From: Neocallimastix lanati (nom. inval.)
Lineage: Eukaryota; Neocallimastigomycota; Neocallimastigomycetes; Neocallimastigales; Neocallimastigaceae
Assembly: GCA_016946835.1 (NCBI GenBank)
Contig: JACVTC010000135.1
Span: forward strand, 293,501-357,500
Direction: 5' to 3'
DNA: 64,000 bases
Both the position numbers and the translations under genes were made by a program. Shown in pieces: positions 32,785-44,612 of the stretch. The notes below the pieces were generated by a model. It worked only from the letters and a program-made list of their open reading frames with translations, had not been told where the DNA came from and made no database searches. The stretch's first letter is position 1, and each line of letters begins with the position of its first letter.

Positions 32785-33834
32785 TCAATTAATATTACCT
32801 CTGAATTTATTTAATAGTAATTCTAGTATTTTAATATTTTTTAATTCAATAGCTTTAACTATTGCATATGTTATTGCTTCATAAAAATTTTGATAATTTT
32901 TTCTAAATTCTTTTCTTAAAAGAAATTTTACAAAATAATATAGATTATATTCTATGACATATACCAATGAATTTTTATAGAGATCTTTAAAACAGTTATC
33001 TTCTTGTAAATTAATTTCTTTTAATAAAAAGTTAGCTAACCTATATGCATTATTTTCAGATTTCATATACATTACAATAACTAAATGATTTCTGCAAATA
33101 TTAAACTTATTAATTTCAAGACGTAAACATAAAGCATTTATTAACTTTTTTTTATCATTTAAAGAAAAGTGATCATTTAATATGATGGTTTTAAATAATC
33201 CGGTATTATCTTCTTCATGATTAATCGCTTTATATATGTTATGTCCTTTCTTAATTATATCAAGAGAAATATCTTTTAAACCTAAAAAAATGGAGGTATA
33301 CATAATCGTTTGAAGTTTAAAAATTGAAGTACTTATCATATTGTTGTTTCCCATGTTGATTATATATTTAACGGTTTCCCTATCTTCATTAAGAAGGACA
33401 TAATATATAATTGTGTAATCATAATAATCTTCACGGTTAACATTTTTATGGTTAATCCATTCTTTAATATCGAAATTCTTGTCAAATAAATAGGCACTTA
33501 CAAGTGGTGTAAATTTGTTTTCTATATATTTTAAATTCTTATTTTTAATTATTTTACTATTTTCATATTTTTTATTTTTCCTATTATAAATTTCTTCGGA
33601 TGATTCTCGATATCTTTTCTTTGAATGTATCATTATTCTATCGTTTTTGTAATTATATTTTTGAATTTTCTTATTTTTATTTTGGTAATCAATAGATTCC
33701 ATTTTATAATTTTTATATAATATGTATTTATTATTTGTAAAAACTTTTTTATTATTCTCCCTATAAACCTGTCCATCCTTTTGAATATAGTTGTTATATC
33801 TATATCTGTCCTTTATTATATCCGATTTTTTCAT
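32785..33834 (-). pseudogene. Ankyrin-like protein, middle part
   Basis: A 349-codon ORF. The first 100 residues are Lys/Asn/Tyr-rich. From about residue 105 helical repeat-like units follow (FTPLVSAYLFDKNFDIKEWI, YDYTIIYYVLLNEDRETVKY, IKILELLLNKF), typical of the very divergent ankyrin arrays that are abundant in gut fungi. The family is inferred from pattern, not from canonical TPLHxA motifs. Overlap with 33800-34045 and the in-frame stops downstream show that the gene is broken. Confidence 0.6.
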
Positions 33835-34240
33835 ATAACAAGTTATTACTTTTTATCTTTCTTTTTTTTTCATTTTCTTTAATTAAAATATCAAAAATAA
33901 CTTTATTGATTAAAAGTAAATTTCTTTCCAACGATTCCTCTAATATAGTGTTTTCATTATCTAACTTAACATTAAGGTCTGCACTATATTCTAAAAGAAT
34001 TTTAAAGGTTTCAATTTCTTTTTCTTTATAATTATAATAATTCAAATCATTATATACTTTATTATAAATACCATTATATTAAAGTTTTTAATATAATTTC
34101 CCTAACCCTAGTCCAAACCCTTTAATCCAAATTAATTTTAGATGCATCAGCAATATCAATAGCATTATAATTATAAAAATTTGATGTTACCATTAATTTG
34201 TTATAATTACTTCGAATATACCATTTAATAGTTTTTTATT
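33800..34240 (-). pseudogene. Ankyrin-like gene, 5' part
   Basis: The ORF 33800-34045 has FKILLEYSADLNVKLDNENT, a recognisable ankyrin repeat. Further upstream (34110-34190) YNAIDIADASKINLD reads like another repeat in a different frame, interrupted by a telomere-like CCCTAACCCTA stretch at 34098-34112. A 35-bp overlap in different frames joins it to 32785-33834. Confidence 0.6.
34098..34112. repeat. Short telomere-like tract
   Basis: TTCCCTAACCCTAG (TTAGGG-type on the minus strand) lies inside the ankyrin pseudogene. Similar short tracts occur at 57495-57508 and 63025-63036. They may be interstitial repair remnants or chance. Confidence 0.4.
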
Positions 34241-34732
34241 TTTTTTAAAAATTATTTTATTCCTAATTTAAATATATAAAGTTAATATATTTATATATAT
34301 ATATACAATTAAATATAAAAAATTGAAGAAAATAAATTATTTTTTGTAGTATATTAACTATTATTTAATTTTTTTAGACTTTTTCTTTATATATAATATC
34401 AATATAAATATATTTTTACTATAAATATAATTATTTAAAGTAAAAGAAAATGTTATTAATTTAATAATATACTTATTTATAAGTTTTTTTTTTTTTTTTT
34501 TCAATATTACAATAAAGTATTTTTTTCATATTATTTTTCTCATTAAATATTTTTTTTTAATTATATAATAATATAAAATTATTATTAATTATCATTATAA
34601 ATAAAAGAAAAAAAATAAAATAAAATCAAAAAAAAAATAAAGAAAAAAAAAATCAAAAAAAAAAAAAAAAAAAAAATAAAATAATAAAAAAAAATTAAAA
34701 AAAAATAAAATAACATAAAAATAAAAAATAAA
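34241..34732. other. A/T homopolymer-rich stretch
   Basis: No gene. It holds a poly-T run near 34485-34500 and A-rich AAAAATAAAA arrays at 34600-34730. Confidence 0.5.
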
Positions 34733-35935
34733 CTTACAATAATATATATTTATATTGATATATCTTAATAATATTTATTAATAAAAATAATATGAATACC
34801 AATTTTATAGAAGTTATAATAAATATTATAATTATATATATTAATAAAACTCCTTAGATTCGGACTTATTTATATTTCTATATTACATAAAAGTTTTATT
34901 ATATGATTAATTTTTATTTTATTTAAGTATTTTTTTTAAATAAAAAAAAAGTTAAATAAAATAATTTATAAGTAATTCGTACTTAAATCATACTATAATA
35001 ATATTGAAGTTTTTTATTTTTATTTTTATTTTTATTTATTACTTGTTGATTTATTTCTAGAATCTTTAAGCTTTTTTCCAATAATATTAATGGTTACTAT
35101 TGAATATTTAATTTCTTAAAAGGAGAATTACGTTTATTAAAAGTATAATATTTATTTTCAATATTATTTATAGAGAATTGATAGAAAATATAAGCATTAA
35201 TTACAAAGGTCTCGCATACAAGAAATTTTTTTACGTTCATATCTCGGTATGGTTCTTTAATTATAAATAAATAAATTGGAAATAGAGAAAGACTTCAGTA
35301 ATGAATTATTATCAGCTTCTTGAATACAGATACAAATGAAATTAAAAATTAAGATAAAGTGATAAAGTTTCATTATTTTTTTAGAGTTCTAACAATTAAC
35401 ATTCCAGCTGATACAGAGGTTATAACATTGTCCATTCGAAAAGAGACTATAACAAAGAAGGCTATCAGATATAAGATAGTAGGTTAAGAATTATATATAA
35501 TTATTATGATTAATCTGTATGTGTGAATCCTTGAGATAATCAATTAATTTATTCTTATTAAAATTTTATTATTTTGTATTCATTAAAACAACTTTCAAAT
35601 AATTCGTTTACTATTATTTTTAGCTAGGTTAGCTATTAGAATGGGATAATTTTTCATATAAATATTTTTTTTTATTAATTCTATAAATAATTTCATTACA
35701 ACTTGTTATTTCTTCTTTCGTAAGAACTTCTTCAGTCTATTTTTAGTCCAAGATTCAATATCATTAATAAGAATTAAATCAAAATTTTTTATGGTCAGGA
35801 CAAAAGTGCATCAGACTTCTATATATAGTTGACATATCAAAATAAAAAATAAGATAAAAAAAATTAAAAAAAAAATTAAATATAAGCTATTTTATAACTG
35901 GAATTAATTTGTATTCTGATCAATAATGGTTTATT
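34733..35935 (+). repeat. Long dispersed repeat, left member of an inverted pair
   Basis: Matches the reverse complement of 43430-44385 over most of its length, with an extra stretch near 34830-35040. Shared landmarks are TTGATATATCTTAATA, GGTCTCGCATACAAGAAA, TTCCAGCTGATACAGAGG, CAACTTGTTATTTCTTCT and GGTCAGGACAAAAG.GCATCAGA. The minus strand reads coding-like in places (EEITSCNEIIYRINKK), so it may be a decayed mobile gene. The family is not recognised. Confidence 0.8.
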
Positions 35936-36166
35936 AAAAGTTTTTTTAATTTAAAAATTTAAATTTCTATTGTATATTAGTGTTCATTATTTTTATTTAT
36001 TTTAATAATTTCCAATTTAAAATATTTTTTTTATTGGGATAGTATCTTTTTAATTTGTTATTTATATAAATTAATGTATAATTTATAATAGATTGTTTAT
36101 TTATTGATCTACTTTTCTATTATTTAGTGTATTATTGGTGTAATTTATTTATTTCCTAGATTTTGT

Positions 36167-37200
36167 TTAGCTATTAATTGATTCGAGAGGTTCATCACAG
36201 AGGTTGAAGAAAATGATTTGAATATTATCAATTTCATTACAATCAATTAAACCTAAGGTTAGAGAATTGACTAAACCAACACACTTGTCTTTATATATTA
36301 GTGATTTGATAATATTGTCATAAATTGAAAATAGTGTTATTATCACCACATTCACTTAAAACTAATGATTCATTATCAGAAAGCATCATACAGTGTGTGC
36401 AATCGAATTTCAAGTGGAATATCCCACAAAGAATAGTAGGAGTAATCATAATAAGCAAATGTAATTGGAGAATTTAGGTTACCTGAAGAGTGTACACAGG
36501 TATTGCTAGCTGAGTTATACAAGTAATAAGTTTCAGTATTGATAGTTAGAGTAAGTGTGGCGAGCCGAGTATACCGTACCATTCAATGTTTTCAATACCC
36601 ATTGACCAATTGCATCGGTAGTAGCAACAGCAGCGTCCGGGTCAGAGCAACATTGATAACCTAAAGCTTTAGAGAAGCATACGGTGACTAGAGTTGGATT
36701 ATAGGTCCATTTAAATAACTTTTAATCATCATGTTTATCACATATGTTCAAGCTCATTTTTATTTCATTGTTGTACTTATCATTCCCATCCAAGAAACCA
36801 ATACATTTATCAGTGGAATAAATAAATTCAAAGAAACCATCATTGGTGTGTTCTAATTTGGCTTGGTCATCGTATTTACTTAATTTTAGTGAGCTCGTAT
36901 AAATATTAGAAACATGCAAACAATAATTAGGTTTCGATATAGAGTAGAAGTAACCCTTACGAGAAGGTAATACCATCCATTTGGAATAATCAGTATTATC
37001 GTAGGGTTTTACTGTAATTGGAATATTTGGTTGTTGTGGTGCATATAAATATTTATTGGTGAAATCATGATAAAACCAATAAACACTATAACCAGATTTG
37101 AGAGTTGTGGGATTTGAAACAACCGTTGTAGTTGCTTTGCAAGGTGTTGAAGCGGATGTTGAAGCGGGTGTTGAAGTGGATGTGGAAGTGGTTGTAGAAA
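36167..37200 (-). pseudogene. PI-PLC/dockerin gene copy 2, 3' part (ricin-like units and dockerin)
   Basis: Contains ricin-like text in several frames: SISKPNYCLHVSNIYTSS (36722-36976), TETYYLYNSASNTCVHSSG (36376-36582) and YKDKCVGLVNSLTLGLIDCN (36167-36355). Between them (about 36590-36700) lies a dockerin, CFSKALGYQCCSDPDAAVAT, followed by a frameshift before its WG..N motif. The stretch at 37120-37200 is a Pro/Thr/Ser-type linker of repeated 12-bp GTTGAAGCGGAT-like units. All pieces are in different frames. Confidence 0.7.
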
Positions 37201-37210
37201 GAGATATAAG

Positions 37211-37735
37211 TCACCAATCATCATTTTCATTTCCCCAAGAATCCGTTTCATCAGTGTAGACAACATCAGTATTTTCTGAAGAACAGCATGGATAACCAGA
37301 TTTGGAGTTACAATCATAAGTAGATTGATCATTAAACATGAGTGTATCTGTAATAATGGTAGATTTAGGTATGATTTTTGGTTCAGGTTTAAGTTCTGGA
37401 TTCTTTTCAACCACTTCGTCAATAGAATCCACCCATTTTTCATTCCATCTTTCAATGTACCACTCTGAATATTCACTCTTGCTTGTTTGGAAATTCAAAG
37501 TACTACTATATAAACGGCGATCTTCTGGATCAACATTGTTTTTAATGCAAATATACTTGTTGTCGACAATCTTGAAATGAATATGGTGGTTTATTTGTTC
37601 ATCGCCTTTGCCATATTCAGTCAATCTTGCGTTTTTGGAATTCATAGCATACATGCACTTGCCAGTAGCGTCTAAAACAAGTTGTTCATCTTGATAGGTC
37701 ATTTTACTATGGTTACAATCACCTAGTAAAAGCAC
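37211..37735 (-). pseudogene. PI-PLC/dockerin gene copy 2, lectin-tail and dockerin segment
   Basis: 174 codons closely matching the start of the 6436-8411 segment of copy 1 (LLGDCNHS, LDATGKCMYAMNSKNARLTE, INHHIHFKIVDNKYICIKNN). It then has a dockerin (CNSKSGYPCCSSENTDVVYT). The frame is open upstream with LITNLHSDDKVLLLGDCNHS, which shows what precedes this region in an unshifted gene. Confidence 0.75.
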
Positions 37736-37856
37736 CTTGTCATCTGAATGTAAATTTGTTATTAGGCATTCTTGAATTTTCCTACTTTTGATACGAACTG
37801 TAGAATCTAATTTAGCTTCGCCAATACCACACTATTAATCATTTTCCATTCCCCAT

Positions 37857-38387
37857 TTATTTCCTTTTTTCATCAATATATGCAACTTCTGGATTTACAG
37901 AAGAGCAACATTGGTATGATCCATCTAAAATACTAAATGTACGTCTTTGATAGCCTATACCACAAAACTTTCCATCTTCTATACTCCAATTACCAATTTT
38001 GTTAATATATTCCACTGGAGTATTTTGATTCAAGCAACAGTTATATCCACGTTTAACATAAATGGATGAACAAGTTAAATGATCATATTTTACAGATTGT
38101 AAAATTACTGGATTAATTTTGTAATTACCATCTAAGCATTTATTTGTTCCTGAGCAGATCTTTCCATATTTTATTGAAGATGCTTGATTCTTATTATCGT
38201 TTCTACAATAGACCATGGATATTTTGTCATCCGAATAATTTAAACATTTACCATCATAGGATGACATAATATTATAAAATCCAGTATTATCAATTGGCCT
38301 AATACGACATTGATTCAATTTATTTTCAATACATTTATAATTCGTCTTAATTAGATCTTCTTGTTTACATTCATTATTAATAATCAT
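37857..38387 (-). pseudogene. PI-PLC/dockerin gene copy 2, ricin-like and double dockerin segment
   Basis: 176 codons. It has LIKTNYKCIENKLNQCRI and SSYDGKCLNYSDDKISMVYC (ricin-like), then two dockerins: RGYNCCLNQNTPVEYINKIG with FCGIGY, and SYQCCSSVNPEVAYIDE. It corresponds to residues about 560-745 of copy 1. The dockerin tryptophans are partly retained. Confidence 0.75.
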
Positions 38388-38796
38388 TTTCCGTTGAAGA
38401 TATTTATTTGGTTAAGATATAAAGTATCAATAAGTTTGCTCATCCAAGTAGCATTATCATTAAAGTGAGATGTATATTCACACCAACCCCATTGAGTTAA
38501 AACACGTTTATTATCAACATCAAAATCATAATAACGAGCTTTTTCCTATTCTAAGTTATCGTATATTTCAATATCTCCTTTACCTGAAAGGTAACAATGA
38601 CTTGATTTTACACTTGCATCTCCTTTGAATTGAAAAGAATCTGGATTTAAATAATCACGATCTTCTAAATTAATCTCATTTATAAGTTGTCCTCATTGAT
38701 AGCAATTTTTTAAAATCCTATCCTTGCGAAATAATCCTCTTTCTGTGATCTCTGAGCAAATATACACATTTTTACATTTAAGAGTTGTTATATAAG
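38388..38796 (-). pseudogene. PI-PLC/dockerin gene copy 2, N-terminal domain fused past a missing catalytic domain
   Basis: The frame reads TLKCKNVYICSEITERGLF, EDRDYLNPDSFQFKGDASVK, YYDFDVDNKRVLTQWGWCEY and LIDTLYLNQINI, matching copy 1 residues about 40-166. At the point where copy 1 continues with the PGTHDTG catalytic loop, copy 2 passes within a few codons to MIINNECKQEDL, which matches copy 1 near residue 555. About 390 codons are deleted. In-frame stops are also present. The 5' end is cut at 38796 by the repeat that starts with GAGCGCGTTTCGG. Confidence 0.7.
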
Positions 38797-39700
38797 CAAG
38801 AGCGCGTTTCGGAACCGCACGTGAATAAATATAAGCCACATGTTTTTTGAGATGGCGTATTATATATAAATTTTTTTATATAAATAAATAATTAAATAAT
38901 AATTAAATAAATATTTTATTATATAATAATTTCATAATTTAATATATATTTGATAATAAAAAATAAAAAAATAAAAAAAATTAAAAAAAAAAAAATAAAA
39001 AAAATAAAAAAAAAAAAAAAAAATTAAAAAAAAAAAAAATAAAAAAATAAAAAAGATTAAAAAAAAAAATAAAATAAAATATTTTCATATTTATTTATAT
39101 TTATAACTGTAATTTTTTATTATATAAATAAATAAATAATAATAATTAAATAAATATTTTATTTTATAATAAAGAAATAAAATAAAAAAAAAGAAAAGAT
39201 AAATATTTTTTTAGTAATTTTCTTGAAATAAAATAAAATAAAAATTTTCAGAATATGGCGAATGTAAATCATCATTTTTTTTGAAATATATTACATTTTA
39301 AATATTTTTAATAATTATTTTTTCAAAGAAATTATATGTGCCATTTTATTTTAATTTTTTAAATATTATATTCATAAATAAAAATTTATAAAAATAATAT
39401 AAGCCACATTCCAAAATGAAATTTTATGTAAAAAATTTTAAAGCCACATTCCGAAACGCACCACCCTCTATTACGCCAATTTTTCACGTGATATATATAA
39501 ATATGTGCCTCTAACTATATTATGCTACATAATATTGTTTTATTATATTATTTTGTTATTTCAATTTATAAATTAATTATTAAGTGAATAATTAAATAAA
39601 TCATATAATGGTTAGATTTTATTATTTTAATTCTTTTATTTAAATGCTATTAATAAAAAAATTATATAAAAATATAAATGTTATTAAAAATATAAATATT
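38797..39700. mobile_element. MULE-derived non-autonomous repeat (GAGCGCG...CACGTGA type)
   Basis: Begins GAGCGCGTTTCGGAACCGCA, runs through A/T-rich filler (38890-39400), then AAGCCACATTCC repeats and the CACGTGA block (39472 onward) ending AATGGTTAGAT. A shorter version with the same ends is at 60069-60424. It has no coding capacity. It interrupts PI-PLC copy 2 at 38796. No clear target duplication was found. Confidence 0.6.
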
Positions 39701-39819
39701 AGTAATAATAATTCTTTTATTTAAATGATATTTAAAAAAAAATAAAAATTATAATGAATAATCTAACTTTTTACTCTATAGATTTAAATAATTGTAGATT
39801 CGTATACACAATTTATGTT

Positions 39820-40505
39820 TACAAAAATAACTAATCAAATAAACCTATATAGAAATAAATTTTGGATACCATGTTATTTACATTGTTTTATTTTATATCA
39901 AGTAGTTTTTTTAAAATATTCATTTACTAATAATTGTCCTTAGTATTGATATTTATATAGATAATAATAGTAATAATAATATTTATAATTTATAAATAGG
40001 ATAAATAAATTTACTTTCTTAATTTTATGTTTTAATAGCATAAATTCTTGTGATTTATACTTTCTGAATAAATTTATTCTACACCAAAAGTCTTTCAAAA
40101 TTTTGTATTACACTTAAGTCCTATTAAATTCTATACTAAATAAGGTTTTCATTTGTGTTTTCAAATTATTATATATTGATAAATGTATTTATACATATAG
40201 ATTGTTTATATTGTATATATAGTTATATATATTGAAATCTAATATATAAATAATAAGTATTAAAGAATTTTAAAATTATCAACAGAAAAGCATTAATTTT
40301 AAAACAGCGGAAAATTAATATTAAATTAAAATTAAATAATAATTAAAATTTAAGTTTTATTAAAGTTTAATATATAGTTAATGATTTAAATAAATTATTT
40401 ATAATATATTAAATATAATTCTAATAAATGGAATAATATATATAATATAGATTTCATTGTAAATTAATTGTGTAGAATATTAAATTTTTAGTTGATCAAA
40501 ATTAA
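39820..40505 (+). repeat. Direct segmental duplication, partner 45640-46105
   Basis: Near-identical landmarks are in the same order in both: AATCAAATAAACCTATATAG, ATAATTGTCCTTAGTATTGA, TTTATTCTACACCA and AGATTTCATTGTAAATTAAT. This copy carries about 170 extra bp at 40135-40310. Confidence 0.85.
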
Positions 40506-40640
40506 TAATATAAAGGAGAATTCGTATATGTATTGCGGTAAAACATGGGGATGTCAATGCTTAAGTAAAGACGTATATTCTTCCAAAAATGGTAACGAGG
40601 TTGTACACTACTACATTTTTAGCCTCCTTATTTTGAAGAT
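40492..40640 (+). pseudogene. Cys-rich membrane protein fragment, member 4
   Basis: Encodes ENSYMYCGKTWGCQC and SKDVYSSKNGNE, matching the C-terminal half of member 3 (23289-23460). It has no signal peptide or membrane segment. It lies at the junction between the direct repeat on the left and the duplicated flank on the right. Confidence 0.65.
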
Positions 40641-40739
40641 AGCACAAGTAATACCCTTATATTCAATATTTATTAATATTAAAATTATTTACATCTTATT
40701 TAAATTTTTTTTTTTTTAAAAAAAAAAAAAAAATAATAT

Positions 40740-41310
40740 AGATTTAAATAATTTTACATTATTCTATACTATTATTATTTCTAATTATTAAAATTATTAA
40801 ATCTTTACTGTTTGACATTTGTTCAATTTAAATTTTATATTAATATATTTTCTACTAGTTAAATATATAATAGTCGTCCAACTACTATTTTATATTTCAT
40901 ATATATTACTTATATACAATTTCTTATTTATATATGTATATCAATTATACGTTTAATCTTTAACTTTATATATTTAAATTATATTTAACATGGATATTTT
41001 ATTAAAATATAATTAATTTAATAATTTATATTTATTTATTATCATTACATTTAATACTTAATTTTTCCGTACTATAAATATATATTTATTTAATTTATTC
41101 GTATTTCTTATTCATTTATTTATTTAATTTATTTATCATTATTTTAATTCTTTATACTATTTCATTATTTATTTTATTTTTTTAAAGTCTGAAATTTACG
41201 TTTATATATATATATATATATAATATTTATTTCAAAAGAATGATAATATTTCTAAAAATAAATAAGACATATTTATTATTTCTGAATAATTTGGATTTTG
41301 AAATCGATAA
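40740..41310 (+). repeat. Duplicated flank, inverted copy of 22690-23290
   Basis: About 570 bp alignable by eye to the reverse complement of 22690-23260, including ATAACATGGATATTTTATTA-type and TTTCAAAAGAATGATAATAT-type stretches. It contains a (TA)n run at 41204-41222. Confidence 0.8.
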
Positions 41311-41469
41311 GTCATATTCTATAATTTTCTATATTTCTATAAGAGAAATTTGTCTGTGAAGCAAATTAAATATTAAGTTTAAATATAGCCTTCTTGTAGT
41401 TTAACAAAGGCATACAATTAAGTACTTATTTTTAATATTTTAAACTTAAATTATTACATTTCTGTATTC

Positions 41470-42095
41470 GTAATAAAAGTTTTAATTTCTTTTTGAATCA
41501 ATATTTATCTTCAAGAGTTTATAATTTTTTTTTTTTTCTGATGTGTTTAAAACATGCTTGATATTCATTATTGAGTTCATCAAGGGTGTCCTCTTTCTCT
41601 AATTTTATTTAATTTATCTATCGATAATATTTTAATAGTTTACATTAAAATAAATGAACCCATTTCTTCTTCAAATTTATAATGTTAGATATGATAAAAA
41701 AAATATCTTTGAATAAGGATATTTAAAGAGCATTGTAAAACAATTACTTATTGTCAATACTAATGATAAATTGAATATTTTAAATTTTAATAATTCATTA
41801 ATTGATCATATTCTATTTATTCCATATATTCAACCATATGTAAATAAAATGAATATTTCTATTCTAATTTCCACTCAAAATATCAATAATCTTTCTTTAA
41901 AGTATACAAATCCTACGTAGTAAGGCCCGTAATTTCAGGGTTATTCTTAGCATCATATCCATTTGTTAATTCAAAATTATATGGAGGATTACATTGCTCT
42001 AGAAAATTCCTTCAATGGTTATTTGAAGCTACCAAGACATTTATTATTCGTATTAATCATATAGCTAGATTCTTAGAAAAAAAATACGACTAGGA
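41470..42095 (+). pseudogene. LINE-type retroelement remnant, copy 2
   Basis: Degenerate plus-strand counterpart of 31010-31500: ATTCATTATTGAGTTCATCA and AGGGTGTCC..TTTCTCTAAT (the QG..LS.. region), then TAATGTTAGATATGATAAAA. The last 180 bp read CSRKFLQWLFEATKTFIIRI in one frame, suggesting more of the same element. Many stops are present. Confidence 0.4.
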
Positions 42096-42380
42096 AAATG
42101 AAAAAAAAAATTTTTTTTTTGTATAAGAGAAAATATAGTCATATAATATTAGTCTCTTATTTTATCGATAATTGAAAAAAACCTTCTCTGATAGTCATAA
42201 AAAAACGATAATTTTAATAGAAATATATTTTCTTGCAATTATAAGTCTTTTATTCAATAAGAAAATCTAAATATATATAAATATAAAATATTAAATATAA
42301 CTTTTAGAAAAAAAAAAGCAATTATTACATTAATGAAATTAATAAAAGAATTAATAAACACCATAAATATGTTTAAATCC

Positions 42381-43010
42381 TTAAATTTTAATGCGTTTTT
42401 GATGACACCAACATATTATACAACAGAATATCCAGGTAAATATAGCTATTGTTGCAAAAAATAATGGCATTACCACTAATGGCATAGTTATTGAACCATC
42501 ACTATCTGATGGAGCATAAGAGCCAAATAAACATAATCCATCTTTACCACAAAATTCGAAAGGAACATTCATCATTAGAATGACATGGTTCATGTAATGC
42601 TTTACCACAGTGCACATGAAAATCTGGTTTACCAGATAAAAATTTAGGAGTATAAACAGAAACACAACAGATTACTGGATTTAAATCATTGAATACACAA
42701 AAACCATTAACACATCTATCTGAAAGACAATCAGAATTTTCGGTACATATAGTTGAATAATATTTTCCTTCTAATTTTTTAGTAATATTAAGACAATTGC
42801 CTAATATAGCATTATCTTATGTACAAGTTTCAATAATATAATATTTTTCATTTCTGTTCTCATCTAAAAAAATAGGAAAAGGAAATTGTTTATAATCATC
42901 TACATATAAACATAAATTATTTTTACAATAATACTTAATAGGATTATCATCAGTAACTTTTAATATTTCATTTTTAGTTAAAACTGGTTTCCTCATATAA
43001 TAAGCACAGA
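42381..43010 (-). pseudogene. Cys-rich membrane protein pseudogene, member 5
   Basis: Reading the minus strand from 43010 gives NEILKVTDDNPIKYYCKNNL, CTENSDCLSDRCVNGFCVFN, HVHCGKALHEPCHSNDEC, then in another frame FEFCGKDGLCLFGSYAPSDSD and a membrane segment with a basic tail HQKRIKI. One in-frame TAA (in ACATAAGAT) and one frameshift near 42570-42590 break it. The SDSD motif and tail confirm family membership. Confidence 0.75.
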
Positions 43011-43429
43011 CTAATACATAATCAAATTATTACTTTTCTATTAAATAATTAGATTATATTTATATAAAAATAATCATAATGATTTTATAATTTTAATTTT
43101 ATTTTTTATTTTTTTTTTTTTTTTTTCCAGTGTTTTCTATGTTTTAAGTAAATTAAAATTTAGTTCAAGCACAAAGTTCCGTAGGATCGAGATTAGGGGC
43201 AGAGTGAACTTAGTGGAATCAATGAATGAAGTGAATGAAATGAATGAAGTATTTGTAGGTGTATTTGATGCTTAAAATATAAATGAAAATATAAAAGAAA
43301 TATGAATGAATGATGATATAATTGATATATGATTATTGTATCATAGTAAACTATAAAATTTTAAATTTTTTAAATTAAAAAAAAACTTTTAATAAACAAT
43401 TATTGGTAAGTATACAAATTAATTCCAAG
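43011..43429. other. Gene-free region with GAATGAA repeats
   Basis: Short repeats of GAATGAA type at 43220-43252 and a T-run near 43107-43126. No gene. Confidence 0.4.
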
Positions 43430-44385
43430 TTATAAAATAGTTTATTTTAAATTTTTTATTTTTTTTATAATTTTTTTTTTTCATATTATTTTTTATTTTG
43501 ATATGTCGACTATATAAAGGTCTGATGCGCTTTTGTCCTGACCATTAAAAAATTTTGAATTAATTCTTATTCATGATATTGAATCATGGACTGAAAGAAG
43601 ACTGAAAAAGTTATTAAGAGAGAAGAAATAACAAGTTGTAATGAAATTATCCATAGAATTAATAAAAGAGAAGTATTAATATGAAAAATTAATTCATTCT
43701 AATAGCTAGACAACTAATAATAATAATAAAAACAAATTATTTGAAAGTTATTTTAATGAATACAAAATATTAAAATTTTAATAAAAATAAATTGAAAAAT
43801 TATCTCAAGGATTTACACATACAGATTAATCATAATAGAGTAATGTATAATTCTAAAATTACTATCTAATATTTGATAGCCTTCTTTATGCTAGTCTCTT
43901 CTCGAATGGTCAATATTATAACCTCTGTATCAGCTGGAATTTTAATGGTTGAAACTCTAAAAATATGATGAAACTTTATCATTTTAACTTAATTTTTAAT
44001 TCTACTTGTATCTATATTCAAGAAGTTGATAATAATTCATTTCTGAATTCTTCTCTCTAATTCTTATTCTTTTATTAATAATTATAGAACCATACGGAGA
44101 TATGAACGTAAGAAAATTTCTTGTATGCGAGACCTTTATATTTAATGTTTTAATTTTCTATTAATTCACTATAGATAATATTATAAATAAATATATACTT
44201 TTAATAAACGCATTTTTCCTTTTGGAAAAAAAGGCATAGAAATAAATCAATAAATAATAAATAAATAAATAAAAATAAATATAAATATAATAATTATAAT
44301 AACTTCTATAAATAGGTATTCATATTATTTTTATTATTAAATACTATTAAGATATATCAATAAAATATATATTATTATTAGTTTA
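43430..44385 (-). repeat. Long dispersed repeat, right member of an inverted pair
   Basis: Reverse-complement partner of 34733-35935. It is bounded on the right by the TTGATATATCTTAATAGTAT landmark. The pair encloses about 7.5 kb containing PI-PLC copy 2 and two Cys-rich gene remnants. Confidence 0.8.
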
Positions 44386-44387
44386 TT

Positions 44388-44612
44388 TTTTATATTATTT
44401 TATTTTTCATTTTATTTTATTCTTTATATTATTTTATTTTTTATTTTATTTTATTTTATTTTTCATTTTATTTTATTTTTCATTTTATTTTATTTTTCAT
44501 TTTATTTTATTTTTCATTTTATTTTATTTTTCATTTTATTTTATTTTTCATTTTATTTTATTCTTTATATTATTTTATTTTTTATTTTATTTTATTTTTT
44601 ATTTTATTTTTT
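44388..44612. repeat. TTTTATTTTATTTTTCAT minisatellite
   Basis: About twelve units of an 18-bp motif with small variants. Non-coding. Confidence 0.9.
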
